Source: Verticiella sediminum (GTDB lineage: Bacteria > Pseudomonadota > Gammaproteobacteria > Burkholderiales > Burkholderiaceae_B). Taken from it: DNA of 64,000 nucleotides. Positions 26,141 to 35,253 of the stretch are shown piece after piece. The notes below the pieces were generated by a model that saw nothing but the letters and a program-made list of their open reading frames with translations, ran no database searches and had not been told where the DNA came from. The stretch lies in contig NZ_VLTJ01000005.1 in assembly GCF_007558815.1 (NCBI RefSeq), forward strand, positions 1-64,000, given 5' to 3'. Each line of letters starts with the position of its first letter. Position 1 is the first letter of the stretch. The position numbers and the translations under genes were made by a program.

Positions 26141-28141
26141 TCATGCCGTCTTCTCCAGCAGCAGGTCGCCGGTCGGTTGGCAGGTGCACTGCCAGCCGGG
26201 GGGCACGACGACGGTGGATGTGGCCTCCTCGACCACGGCCGGGCCGGCGATGCGCTGGCCCGGAGGCAGGGCGGCGCGCGGGAGGAAGGACATCTCCAGG
26301 GCGCGTCCGGCCAGCGTTACCGTGGCGGTCTCGGGCTGCGCGTCCACGACGGGCGGCAGCGGTGTGCGCAGCTCCAACGTGTTGCGCCGGACCAGGCGCC
26401 CGCGCAGGTTGACCACCTGTACCGGCAGCGTGCTGCGCGCGTAGCCGTAGCGCTGTTCGTGCACGCGCTCGAAGGCGGCGCGCAGTTCGTTCGCGCCTGC
26501 ACTGTCCGCATCATGCAGCCAGACCGTGAGCTCGAAGCCCTGGCCGGCGTAGCGCAGGTCCAGCCCCATCTCGACCTCGTACGTGCCGGCAGCAAGGCCG
26601 AGCTGTACCGCCTGCTCGTCGCACAGCGTGCGCAGCGTGGCCCGGGCGGCGGCGTCGAGCGACGCATCGGTCAACGGGCCGACGCTCGCCTTGACCATGT
26701 CCACGATGAGATCTGCGACGAGCAGACCGAACGCGCTGCCGATGCCGGGCGACCAGGGCACCAGCACGCGCCGCATGCCGACCTCGTCGGCCACCATGGC
26801 GCCATGCACCGGCCCGCCGCCGCCGTAAGCGACCAGTGTGAAGTCGCGCGGGTCGATTCCGCGGGCCGTCGACACGAGCCGCACGGCTGCCGCCATGTTG
26901 CTGTTGACCATGCGCAGCACCGCGTCGGCCGCCGCGGCGACACCGCCGGGCAGGCCCAGCGAGGCCAGGGCGTCGCGAGCGAGATCGGTGCGCAGCGCCA
27001 TGCGGCCGCCGAAGAACCGAGCGGGGCGCAGAATGCCGGCGATCACCTGGGCGTCGGTCACGGTAGGCAGCGTGCCGCCGCGCTCATAGCAGGCGGGGCC
27101 GGGGACGGCGCCGGCGCTCGCCGGCCCGACGTTGAGGAACCCGCCCTTGTCGATCGCCGCGATGCTGCCGCCGCCCGCGCCGACCGTCGCCATGTCCACG
27201 GCGGTGGTGCGGATGGGCAGGTCGTCGACCACGAGTTCGGGCACGATGCGCGCCTGCAGCCCGGGCGCCACCGCGACGTCGGTACTGGTGCCGCCCATGT
27301 CCAGCGTGATGATGTCGTTCACGCCGTTGCGCTGCGCGAACCAGACGGCCGCGCGCACGCCGGCCGCCGGGCCGGAGAGCAGCATGCGTACCGCGTTGGC
27401 CTCGGCGGCGGCGGCCGGCATCATGCCGCCGTTCGACTGCATGAGGCGCAGCGCGCCGCGATAGCCGTGCTCGCGCAGGCCGGCGTCGAGGCGATCGACG
27501 TAGCCCTTGACCACCGGGCCGACGAAGGCGTTGACCGAGGTCGTCACCGTGCGCTCGTACTCGCGGAACTCGGGCGAGACCTGGTGGCTCAGCGAAACGT
27601 GCAGCCCGGGCGAGCGTCGGTGGATCAGCTCGGCGAGACGGATCTCATGCTCGGGGTTGCGATAGGCGTTGAGCAGGCAGACCGCGATCGAGTCGACGCC
27701 CTCGGCGAGCAGGGCATCCACTTCGCGCAGGGCGGCGGCCTCGTCCAGCGCGCCCAGCACCTGTCCGTCGGCGCCCATGCGCTCCGTCACTTCGCGCACC
27801 AGCCGGCGTGGAATGGGTACACGCGGCTTGGTGTAGAAGGCGGTATAGATGTTGCCGACCCGGTCGTGCGTGCCGATCTCGATGACGTCGCGAAAGCCTG
27901 CCGTAGTCAGCAGCCCGGTGCTGGCGCCGCGGCGCGTGAGCAGGGCGTTGGTGGCCACGGTCGAGCCGTGGGCGAACTGGGCCACCTCCGCCAAGGGCAC
28001 GCCGGTGCTGCGCACCGCATCGAGTACCGCCTGATGGATCGCGCCGGGCGTGGACGGGACTTTGCCCGTCGTGACGGTGCCGTCCTCGCGCAGCCAGACC
28101 AGATCGGTGAAGGTACCGCCGATCTCTACGCCAACTTGCAT
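26141..28141 (-). CDS. Hydantoinase A/oxoprolinase family protein (HyuA-like)
   Basis: A 666-residue ATP-binding subunit with the acetate/sugar-kinase type fold. The phosphate loop GGTFTDLVWL is at the N-terminus, then FAHGSTVATNALLTRRGAS, GFRDVIEIG, SVNAFVGPVVKGYV, MQSNGGMM and DMGGTSTDVAV, and later AYGGGGPVHGAMVADEVGM. ATG at 28141 has GAGGA upstream. With hyuB downstream and a Bug receptor upstream, the operon likely imports and activates a cyclic amide or aromatic carboxylate. Acetophenone carboxylase-like and N-methylhydantoinase-like activities cannot be separated by eye. Confidence 0.92.
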   Translation of the reverse strand: MQVGVEIGGTFTDLVWLREDGTVTTGKVPSTPGAIHQAVLDAVRSTGVPLAEVAQFAHGSTVATNALLTRRGASTGLLTTAGFRDVIEIGTHDRVGNIYTAFYTKPRVPIPRRLVREVTERMGADGQVLGALDEAAALREVDALLAEGVDSIAVCLLNAYRNPEHEIRLAELIHRRSPGLHVSLSHQVSPEFREYERTVTTSVNAFVGPVVKGYVDRLDAGLREHGYRGALRLMQSNGGMMPAAAAEANAVRMLLSGPAAGVRAAVWFAQRNGVNDIITLDMGGTSTDVAVAPGLQARIVPELVVDDLPIRTTAVDMATVGAGGGSIAAIDKGGFLNVGPASAGAVPGPACYERGGTLPTVTDAQVIAGILRPARFFGGRMALRTDLARDALASLGLPGGVAAAADAVLRMVNSNMAAAVRLVSTARGIDPRDFTLVAYGGGGPVHGAMVADEVGMRRVLVPWSPGIGSAFGLLVADLIVDMVKASVGPLTDASLDAAARATLRTLCDEQAVQLGLAAGTYEVEMGLDLRYAGQGFELTVWLHDADSAGANELRAAFERVHEQRYGYARSTLPVQVVNLRGRLVRRNTLELRTPLPPVVDAQPETATVTLAGRALEMSFLPRAALPPGQRIAGPAVVEEATSTVVVPPGWQCTCQPTGDLLLEKTA

Positions 28142-28228
28142 GATGTCCTCTGGATGATGTGGTCCTGCGTTCTGGGAGCGGCGCCGCGATTCGATGGCAC
28201 CGGATGCAGCCGAATGCGCGCGGGGGCC

Positions 28229-29218
28229 TCAGGACGCGGCCAGCAGGCCCGCCTTGCCGATGCGCTCGCGCTCGAGTTCGAAGTGTTCGGCGATGAGCTT
28301 GCCGAAGTCCTCGCCGCTCAGGTATTGCACCGCCTGGCCGGCCTGCTCCAGCGCCTGCACGTGTGCCGGCGACTCCAGGCCCTGCTTGAACGCATCGTGC
28401 AGCACCTGCACGACGGCGGGGTCCATGCCGGCCGGCCCGATGATGCCGTTGGGGCTGCTGGCCGGGATCTCGTAGCCGAGGTCGTAGAGCGTCGGGACAT
28501 CGGGCCAGCGCGCGAGTCGCGTGTCCGAGAACAGCGCGAGCCAGCGCGCTTTGCCGCCGTCGACCAGGGCGCCGAGGCCGGTGCCGCCGGCATGGGCGTG
28601 GATGTGGCCGCCCAGCAGCGCGCTGGTCGCCTCGGCATCGCCCTTGAACGGAATGTGGTTGAAACGCACGCCTTCCTGCTCGGCGACCTGCACCAGCGCA
28701 AGGTTCTGGGCGGTCGCCGTGCCGTTGCTGCCATAGGAAATGCGGTCGGGCTCGCGGCGCGCGGCCTCGACGAAATCCTCGAACGTCCGGAAGGGCGAGT
28801 CCGTCGGCACCATGAGGCCGACGTTGAAGGCGCTGACCGCGATGACCGGGGTGAAGTCCTTCAGCGCGTCGTACGCGGTCTTCTGCATGAGCTGCATGCG
28901 CAGCACGGCCGAATGCGTCACCGTCAGGCGATAGCCGTCGGGCGGGGCGCTGGCGATGGCCACGGCGCCCAGGGTGGCGCTGGCGCCCGGCCGGTTCTCG
29001 ATGACCACGGTCTGGCCCAGGAACGGTTCGGTGGCCGTCGCGAGAATGCGGTAGGTGACGTCGGCGGTGCCGCCGGGCGGAAAGGGCACGATGAGGGTGA
29101 CGGGCCGGGTGGGGAACGCGCTGGCCGCCCGCGCCGCCAGGGGCCGGCCCGCCAGCGCCGCACAGCCTGCGGCGGCTGCGCCCGCCAGCAGAAGACGTCG
29201 TTTGGAGGAGATGGACAT
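28229..29218 (-). CDS. Bug family periplasmic solute-binding receptor
   Basis: A 329-residue receptor. The N-terminus MSISSKRRLLLAGAAAAG has a twin arginine before a hydrophobic stretch, so Tat export is possible but the motif is not complete. The mature part begins FPTRPVTLIVPFPPGGTADV, followed by VVIENRPGASATLGAVAIA, and later FNHIPFKGDAEATSALLGG and VPTLYDLGYEIP. ATG at 29218 follows GGAG by 8 bases. It is the first gene of a probable operon with hyuA and hyuB, and divergent from a LysR gene. The three together look like uptake plus activation of one substrate. Confidence 0.92.
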   Translation of the reverse strand: MSISSKRRLLLAGAAAAGCAALAGRPLAARAASAFPTRPVTLIVPFPPGGTADVTYRILATATEPFLGQTVVIENRPGASATLGAVAIASAPPDGYRLTVTHSAVLRMQLMQKTAYDALKDFTPVIAVSAFNVGLMVPTDSPFRTFEDFVEAARREPDRISYGSNGTATAQNLALVQVAEQEGVRFNHIPFKGDAEATSALLGGHIHAHAGGTGLGALVDGGKARWLALFSDTRLARWPDVPTLYDLGYEIPASSPNGIIGPAGMDPAVVQVLHDAFKQGLESPAHVQALEQAGQAVQYLSGEDFGKLIAEHFELERERIGKAGLLAAS

Positions 29219-29363
29219 CGGATGCACTCCTTGGACCGCTAGACCGGAAGGGCCGGCTCGGGCCGGCTGCTGGATGGTGGCTGTGGCATGGGCGGAGAGC
29301 CGGTGCGGCGCCACGCGAAGCACTGTACCGAGCGGTTATCCATCTGTACAATCGAAATAAAAA

Positions 29364-29373
29364 CTTAATTAAG
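29364..29373. promoter_or_regulatory. AT palindrome in the Bug/LysR divergent promoter
   Basis: CTTAATTAAG is a perfect 10-bp palindrome in the 244-base gap between the Bug gene and the LysR gene, inside the only AT-rich patch of that gap (29351-29380). It could be part of a LysR operator or a promoter element. Support is position and symmetry only. Confidence 0.35.
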
Positions 29374-29462
29374 CTGTGGTATCGATGAATTGAACGCGGC
29401 GGTGATCGAATGGACAGCGACGAATCGAGCGCACGGTCTTTCGGCGGTGCCGGGAGGGCAGC

Positions 29463-30440
29463 ATGAACATCTCGACCCGCGATCTACAGGCTTTCCTCGC
29501 GCTGGCCGAGGAAAAGCACTTCACGCGGGCGGCCGCGCGTTGCTGTCTTTCGCAATCAGCCTTCAGCGCGCGCATCGGCGCCATCGAACAAGCGCTGGGT
29601 GCGCGGCTGTTCGATCGCACCACCCGGTCGGTGGAACTCACCGCCGAGGGCGCGCTCTTCATGGAGTCGGCGCGCCGGCTGCACTCCGAATTCTCCGAAG
29701 TGGTGGAGAACTTCCGCGACCATGCGGCGCGGCGCAAAGGGCGTGTCGCGCTGGCCGCGCTGCCTTCGCTCGTGGCCGCATGGCTGCCGGCCGTGATGGC
29801 GGGATATCGCCAGGCCCATCCGGGCATCGAGCTGTCGCTCACCGACACCATGTCCGAGGAGTGCCTGGCACTGCTGCGGGCCGGCCAGGTCGACCTGGCC
29901 ATCGCGGCGGGCGTGAGCGCCGCGGAAGATCTGGAAAGCCAGATGCTGTGCGCGGACCCGTTCTTTCTCGTGTGCCGGGAAGACCATCCGCTCGCGGCGT
30001 GCGCGCAGCCGAGCGGCGCCGACGTCGCGGCGCATCCGATGGTGCATATCGCCCGCCGCAGCAGTGTGCGCAACTATCTCGACCTGGCGCTGCACCCGGC
30101 ATCGATCCATGCCACCTTCGAGGTACAGCATCTGGCAAGCGTGGCGAGCCTGGTCGAAGCGGGCCTGGGCGTCACGGTAGTCCCGGGGCTCACGCTGTTC
30201 CACTTTCACCGCCCCGGGCTGGTGGTGCGGCCGATGAACGTGCCGGGCCTGGTGCGCCGCATCTACCTCGTGCGACGGCGCGGGCGGAGCCTGTCTCCGG
30301 CCGCGAGGGCCATGTACGAACATATACTGGCCGCCCGTGCCGTGCTGGAGAACCTGTCCGCCGGATATGGCGTTGGGAGCGGTGCGCGTTCGGGGCGGTC
30401 CCCGCAAAGCGTAGCGGCAGTCGCCGGCGCACGACGGTGA
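29463..30440 (+). CDS. LysR family transcriptional regulator
   Basis: A 325-residue LysR regulator with the helix-turn-helix at the N-terminus (STRDLQAFLALAEEKHFTRA, then RCCLSQSAFSARIGAIEQAL and LFDRTTRSVELTAEG). The effector domain runs to about residue 295 (RVALAALPSLVAAWLPAVMA, VDLAIAAGVSA, VASLVEAGLGVTVVPGL). The ATG has GGAGG (29454-29458) upstream. It is divergent from the Bug-hyuA-hyuB operon and is its probable regulator. The last 30 residues are Arg/Gly-rich and look like read-through sequence. Confidence 0.9.
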   Translation: MNISTRDLQAFLALAEEKHFTRAAARCCLSQSAFSARIGAIEQALGARLFDRTTRSVELTAEGALFMESARRLHSEFSEVVENFRDHAARRKGRVALAALPSLVAAWLPAVMAGYRQAHPGIELSLTDTMSEECLALLRAGQVDLAIAAGVSAAEDLESQMLCADPFFLVCREDHPLAACAQPSGADVAAHPMVHIARRSSVRNYLDLALHPASIHATFEVQHLASVASLVEAGLGVTVVPGLTLFHFHRPGLVVRPMNVPGLVRRIYLVRRRGRSLSPAARAMYEHILAARAVLENLSAGYGVGSGARSGRSPQSVAAVAGARR

Positions 30441-30519
30441 CGGGCAGGCTTTGGCCGGGATCTGGCCGTAGCATGCGATCCTCAGCACGCGATCGCCCTT
30501 GGCCGCAGCTCGTTCTCGA

Positions 30520-31974
30520 TCAATGGGCCGGCGGATCTTCGTGGATCGACAGCATCTCGGCAGGCTGGGTCGTATTGGTCATCAGCACCTTGCGGCGGAA
30601 GTAGCGCATGATGGCGCTCGGGCCCATGCGGGACTCTCCCATGCCCGACAGGCGAAATGAACTTTTCTCCGCGTCCCGGGTGATCGCCATGGTCAGCGTC
30701 GTGTCCTGCAGGCTGATCCCGCCCGCATCGAGGCGCATGCCGATTCTGCGCGCCTCCTCCTGCGAGCCGGCGATGACGGCACCCGAAAGACCGAAGTGGG
30801 ACAGGTTCGCCATGCGCACGGCATCTTCCTCGTCGTCGTACGGCATGACGGGGATGACCGGACCGAAGGTTTCCTCGACCATGATGGCCATGTCGTGCGT
30901 CACATCCACCATGACGGTGGGACGCATGTAGACGCCGCCGCCATGTCGCTCGCTCTTGCCGCCGGTGAGAATGCGCGCGCCGCGCGCCAGGGCGTCGTCG
31001 ATCTGCTGGTCGACGATGGCGGCCTGCCTCTCCATGATGAACGGGCCGATGTGGCCCCGCGATGCGTCGGGATAGCTCAGGGTGAGCCGGCTTGCCGCCT
31101 CGGCCAGGCGCTCGACGAAGGGCTCGTAGATGTCGCGCTGCACGTAGACGCGCTCGATGGCATGGCAGATCTGCCCGGTGGCGAATACCCCGCCGCGGAG
31201 CACGGCCTGGCACGCGCGTTCCAGATCCGCGCTGGCCGTCACGATGGCGGCGTCTTTGCCGCCCAGTTCGAGGAACACCGGAATGAAGCGGCGCGCGCAG
31301 TGCTCGGCGATCTTGCGGCCCGTGGGCACGCTGCCGGTGAAGCACAGCATGTCGACTTCCTCGATCAACTGCGAGCCGGTTTGCGCCCCGCCCTGGATCA
31401 GCGCAAACACCTGGGCCAGTTCCGGCACGGCGCGCACGGCGTCCATGACGGGATCGGAGAAGCGAGGCGCGATTTCGCTGCACTTGACGATGACCGCGCA
31501 GCCCGCCAGCAATGCCGGGATGGCGTCCACGGTGGACAGGAAGAGCGGATGGTTCCAGGGGCTGATGGCGCCGACCAGGGTATAGGGGCGCAACTGGGAT
31601 TCGAAACTGACATTGGGCCAGATGGAGGATTGGCCGCTGCGCGCCGCCCCCGCCAGCAGCGCGGGTGCCCGCCGCGCCCAATCCCGCACGCCGGCGATCG
31701 TGATATCGACAATCTCGCGGGAAAGTCGAAAACGGCCCGTATCCGCCGACTCCGCGGCGATGAGCGCATCGCCGCGCTCCTGCAGGGCGTCGGCCCAGCG
31801 CAGCATGACGGCGGCGCGTGCCTGCGGGCCGATGTCTTCCCAATGTGCCTGGGCGGCTCTCAGTCCGGCACAAAGGGAACTGAGTTCGTCGGGGGCCGGC
31901 GGCACGATTTCATAGTCGTACTGGCCGGTGCGCGGGTTGCGCACGGGGATGGTGTGCGTAGCGGAATGGCTCAT
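30520..31974 (-). CDS. NAD(P)-dependent aldehyde dehydrogenase
   Basis: A 484-residue aldehyde dehydrogenase. It has the NAD-site FTGSVPTGRKIAEHCARRF, the catalytic glutamate in PVFLELGGKDAAIVTASAD, and the catalytic cysteine in FATGQICHAIERVYV, with the late motif EETFGPVIPVMPYDDEEDA. Last gene of a minus-strand operon after a Bug receptor and an iron-type alcohol dehydrogenase, with only 21 bases to the latter. The pair would oxidise an alcohol via its aldehyde to an acid; the actual substrate is not shown. Confidence 0.93.
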   Translation of the reverse strand: MSHSATHTIPVRNPRTGQYDYEIVPPAPDELSSLCAGLRAAQAHWEDIGPQARAAVMLRWADALQERGDALIAAESADTGRFRLSREIVDITIAGVRDWARRAPALLAGAARSGQSSIWPNVSFESQLRPYTLVGAISPWNHPLFLSTVDAIPALLAGCAVIVKCSEIAPRFSDPVMDAVRAVPELAQVFALIQGGAQTGSQLIEEVDMLCFTGSVPTGRKIAEHCARRFIPVFLELGGKDAAIVTASADLERACQAVLRGGVFATGQICHAIERVYVQRDIYEPFVERLAEAASRLTLSYPDASRGHIGPFIMERQAAIVDQQIDDALARGARILTGGKSERHGGGVYMRPTVMVDVTHDMAIMVEETFGPVIPVMPYDDEEDAVRMANLSHFGLSGAVIAGSQEEARRIGMRLDAGGISLQDTTLTMAITRDAEKSSFRLSGMGESRMGPSAIMRYFRRKVLMTNTTQPAEMLSIHEDPPAH

Positions 31975-31995
31975 GGGTCTTCCTGGTGTCTGAGC

Positions 31996-33111
31996 TCAGC
32001 CGATGATCCGGCTGACCATGTCTTCGTATTCCTGGATACTCGGCCGATAGGGGCTGGTCAGGTTGACGGCGCTGGCCTCGGCGGCCCTCGCCAGCGCTGC
32101 GGGATCGCCGTCGGTGCATCCCGCGGCACGCAGGGTCAGCGGGATGCCGCAGCGTTCGTGCAGGCGCTCGAGCAACGACCTGAAGCCGTTCGCGGACTGG
32201 CCGGCGGGTAGCCCCAGCGCCTGGGCGACGGCCGCCATTCTTCCGGGCACGTGCCGCTCCATGAGATCCAGGCTCGGCGGCAGTGACAAGGCGGCAAGCG
32301 TGCCGTGGGCGACCGGCCAATGACTGAAGACCGTGGCCAGCGCGTGTGCCGGGCCGAGTCCCTTGCCGATGCTGATTCCGCCTTCCAGCGCCCCGAGCAT
32401 CATGGCTTCACGGGCCTGGCGATCGGCGCCGTCCGCCACCGCGCGTTCCAGATGTGCGGCAATGCGCGTGATTCCACCCAGCGCGATGCTGTCGACGACG
32501 GGGTTGCCGGCCGGCGAAAGATAGCCTTCGATGCAGTGGGTCAACGCGTCCAGACCCGCGCTGGCGGTCAGGCGCGGCGGCATGGTCAGCGTCAGTTCGG
32601 GATCGCAGATCGTCGCGACCGGCATCAGCCGGGGAGCGCGGGTGCGCACGCCGGGTTCGCCCGCGGCTGGGTGGATGCCCGTGCTGGGCGACACTTCGCT
32701 GCCCGAACCCGACGTGCTCGGCAGCACGACCAGCGGTGCCGCGGGCTTTGTGATCCGTTCCGCGGCGCCGGCATAGTCCGCCGTGCTGCCGCCTTGGGAT
32801 GCCAGCACGCTTGCCATTTTCGCCGTGTCGATCACGCTGCCCCCGCCGACGGCGACGATGCCGTCGCAGCGGGCGGCCCGGTAGGTCCCGGCAGCGGCGT
32901 CCACGGCCGCGAAGGTCGGCGGCTCGCCGACCGCGTCGAAGATCGGGACGCGGGAATCGCCGAAGGCCTTCAACACGTAGTCCAGACCTCCGCTGCCGCG
33001 CACGCCGGCATCGGTGATGAACAACGGCTGACGAACGCCGACATCCGCCAGGACGTGCCGAAGTACGGCGGCACTGCCGAACCCGAAATGCACGAGGGGA
33101 AGATGAAGCAT
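31996..33111 (-). CDS. Iron-containing alcohol dehydrogenase / maleylacetate reductase-like
   Basis: A 371-residue group III (iron-type) dehydrogenase. It has the NAD motif GIVAVGGGSVIDTAKMASV, VLPSTSGSGSEVSPSTGI, the metal-ligand region SAGLDALTHCIEGYLSPAG, and GLGPAHALATVFSHWPVAHG with histidine ligands. The pattern is between maleylacetate reductases and general iron alcohol dehydrogenases. ATG at 33111 is used; a GTG at 33120, two bases after the Bug stop codon, is also possible and would mean tight coupling. It sits between the Bug receptor and the aldehyde dehydrogenase. Confidence 0.88.
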   Translation of the reverse strand: MLHLPLVHFGFGSAAVLRHVLADVGVRQPLFITDAGVRGSGGLDYVLKAFGDSRVPIFDAVGEPPTFAAVDAAAGTYRAARCDGIVAVGGGSVIDTAKMASVLASQGGSTADYAGAAERITKPAAPLVVLPSTSGSGSEVSPSTGIHPAAGEPGVRTRAPRLMPVATICDPELTLTMPPRLTASAGLDALTHCIEGYLSPAGNPVVDSIALGGITRIAAHLERAVADGADRQAREAMMLGALEGGISIGKGLGPAHALATVFSHWPVAHGTLAALSLPPSLDLMERHVPGRMAAVAQALGLPAGQSANGFRSLLERLHERCGIPLTLRAAGCTDGDPAALARAAEASAVNLTSPYRPSIQEYEDMVSRIIG

Positions 33112-33122
33112 GGGGTTCACGG

Positions 33123-34088
33123 CTAGTCGACCAGAATATTGAGTTGGCGGACGATTTCCCGACTCGTGCCGATCTTGTGTTGCAGGTAGGCCGACAACTG
33201 CCCGGGGGACGACGGCTGGGGAGTCAGGCCGAGCGCCTCGAGCCTGCGCGCCACGTCGGGATTGCGCAGGGCCGTGCCGAACGCTGCGCTGAGCGTCTGC
33301 AGTTTCTCGGCCGGCGTGCCGGCCGGCGCCATCACCGCCCAGAATACGGCCGCCTCGACGTCGGTGATGCCGGCCTCGGCGATGGACGGTACGTCCGGGA
33401 AAGCGGGAGCGCGTTCCGGTGCGAGTATCGCCAGCGCCCTCAGCTTGCCCGTGCCGGCATTCGCCGCCGTGGCGGCCGGGTCGAGCAGGATCACCGGCAC
33501 CCGGCCGCCGAGCACGTCCGTCAGGGCGGGCGCCGTGCCGCGGTAAGGTACGTGCGTCAGATCCAGGCCGGCACGAAGCATGAAACTTTCCATCGCGACA
33601 TGGTGAGGACTGCCGTTGCCGGGCGAGGCATACGAGAGCGCCCCGGGGCGGGCTTTTGCATAGCCCAGGAACTCTTGCAGCGTGGCGGCCGGGAAGGACT
33701 CGTTCACGACCAGAAACAGCGGGTGCTCGGCGATCAGTGACACGCCGGTCAGTTCCGTGTCGGGGTCGAAGGGAAGACGCTTGTAGATCACTTTGTTGAC
33801 AACCAGGCTGCCGTTGTCGCCTAGGAAGAGTGTGTTGCCGTCCTTGGGCGCGCGGGCGGCTTCCGCACCGGCCAGCGCGCCGCCCGCTCCGGCCCGGTTC
33901 TCGACGAGGACGGTGCGGCCCAGCTCGGTGGACAGGTGTTCGGCCAGCAGACGCGCCACGACGTCGCTCAAACCGCCCGGAGCGTAGCCGACCAGCAATC
34001 GGATCGCGCCCCGGTCCTGCGCCTGGGCGGCAGCCAACGCAAGCAGGTTGAGCGCCAGCAAACCCGTAAGAATCTGTCGTCTCTTCAT
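33123..34088 (-). CDS. Bug family periplasmic solute-binding receptor
   Basis: A 321-residue receptor with a signal peptide ending AAAQAQD (about residue 24). The mature part starts IRLLVGYAPGGLSDVVARLL, with VLVENRAGAGGALAGAEAA, then DLTHVPYRGTAPALTDVLGG and FPDVPSIAEAG. It is the first gene of a Bug / alcohol dehydrogenase / aldehyde dehydrogenase operon, divergent from a LuxR-type regulator. No membrane partner subunits are present in the window. The ligand is unknown; the operon suggests an alcohol or aldehyde-bearing acid. Confidence 0.92.
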   Translation of the reverse strand: MKRRQILTGLLALNLLALAAAQAQDRGAIRLLVGYAPGGLSDVVARLLAEHLSTELGRTVLVENRAGAGGALAGAEAARAPKDGNTLFLGDNGSLVVNKVIYKRLPFDPDTELTGVSLIAEHPLFLVVNESFPAATLQEFLGYAKARPGALSYASPGNGSPHHVAMESFMLRAGLDLTHVPYRGTAPALTDVLGGRVPVILLDPAATAANAGTGKLRALAILAPERAPAFPDVPSIAEAGITDVEAAVFWAVMAPAGTPAEKLQTLSAAFGTALRNPDVARRLEALGLTPQPSSPGQLSAYLQHKIGTSREIVRQLNILVD

Positions 34089-34272
34089 TTCGTATTCCTC
34101 TTCCCCGCACGTGACGTCTTCACGTATTCTTGTTCGATCGATGCGCAGCCGGGCTGGATCGGTAAACCGCAGCCTCGCGCGGGTTGTTCGATGCCACCCG
34201 TCGCCATGTTAGAAACGCGGGGCCGGGCCGTCTGTCCTCCAATCCGGGTACGGGATTGCCCTGACATGAAAC

Positions 34273-34330
34273 AACCCCCACGCTCGCTGCGTTCGCTGCC
34301 CCCCTGGGGGGCTTCAGCCTCCTTCGGGCG
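34273..34330. repeat. REP-like GC palindromic element upstream of the LuxR gene
   Basis: The segment has the form CCCCCACGCTCGCTGCG followed by a perfect C6-T-G6 palindrome flanked by G and C (34298-34312). It then runs directly into the ribosome site of the LuxR gene. Similar palindromes are common intergenic elements in Bordetella and relatives by my recollection; only one copy is seen in this window, so the repeat status is inferred. Confidence 0.45.
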
Positions 34331-34351
34331 GCCGTGCGGAGGCTGAACGCC

Positions 34352-35116
34352 ATGCAGACAGATTTCGCGATTTGGCCTTCTCCGCCGCCATCGCTGGCCC
34401 GGCTGGTGGACAGTATCGGCAGCAACGTCTTCGACGCCCAACTGATCCATTGCCTGCACGAGATCTCGGGCGCGGATCACTGCGCTGTCTACGCCTTGAA
34501 CAGCGACCGGGTGGAGTTGCTTGCTGCCGCCAGCATCAACGGCAGCGATCATGCACAGACAAGAGGCCTTGACTATGCAAGCAGCCAGAGCTGGCGCGGG
34601 GACTCGGGGTTCCTGGCGGCGTATGGCGACAGCTCGATGCCGAGAGCGACCTTGGTGCGAGCCCGCAAGAGCTATTCGGCCAGGGGGCGCCCGCAGGTGT
34701 ATGACAAGCTCTTCCTTTACGGCATCCGCAGCCATCTCTATGGGATCAGCGTGCTGCGCGACGACATGCACAATCCACGCTTCTGCGAGCGCGACCTGCA
34801 ACGGCTGAGCGTTTTCGCCGACATGGCATTTTCCTGCGTGGACCAGCACGTCCGGGCGCGCGAGCGGGCGGTGCGGGCCTTGGCTCCGCTGGGCTCCGTG
34901 GAAATCATCGAGAGCAGCCTGCAGCGCCGCACGCTCGGGCTCAGCCGGCGCGAACTGCAGGTTTGCGCCCGGATACTCTATGGGTTGCCCCTGCCCGAAA
35001 TCGCCCGTGATCTTGGCATCAACCCCGAAAGCGTCGTGACTTACAAGCGGCGGGCATTCCTGAAGGCGAAAGTCTCCGGCAGACACGAGCTCATGCGGCT
35101 TTACCTCGAGAGCTAG
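34352..35116 (+). CDS. LuxR-type HTH transcriptional regulator
   Basis: A 254-residue regulator. The C-terminal LuxR/GerE helix-turn-helix is clear: LGLSRRELQVCARILYGLPL, PEIARDLGINPESVVTYKRR, AFLKAKVSGRHEL. The N-terminal part (about residues 20-160) looks like a GAF/autoinducer-type sensing domain (ISGADHCAVYALNSDRVELL, RSHLYGISVLRDDMH) but matches no family I can name. ATG at 34352 has GGAGG nine bases upstream. It is divergent from the Bug-led operon and probably controls it. No LuxI synthase is near. Confidence 0.85.
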   Translation: MQTDFAIWPSPPPSLARLVDSIGSNVFDAQLIHCLHEISGADHCAVYALNSDRVELLAAASINGSDHAQTRGLDYASSQSWRGDSGFLAAYGDSSMPRATLVRARKSYSARGRPQVYDKLFLYGIRSHLYGISVLRDDMHNPRFCERDLQRLSVFADMAFSCVDQHVRARERAVRALAPLGSVEIIESSLQRRTLGLSRRELQVCARILYGLPLPEIARDLGINPESVVTYKRRAFLKAKVSGRHELMRLYLES

Positions 35117-35119
35117 CGT

Positions 35120-35146
35120 GCAGGCCGGTCACGGCGCGGGGCCTGC
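35120..35146 (+). terminator. Hairpin after the LuxR-type gene
   Basis: GCAGGCC (35120-35126) pairs with GGCCTGC (35140-35146) across a 13-base loop, four bases after the stop codon. No T run follows, so termination would need Rho or be partial. Confidence 0.4.
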
Positions 35147-35253
35147 GCACGACATGACTTGATGTAGCCTTTCGTCTCCGTCTGAAAGCGCAAACCGGTC
35201 GGACCGGGCCCGAGCGCCTAGAATCCCACCTGTTCCACTCTCGAGTTTCCTAC

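Noticed and set aside
25988-29242. A plus-strand frame of more than 1000 codons opposite hyuA
   Set aside because: Antisense shadow of HyuA and the Bug receptor; no family motif and no plausible start.
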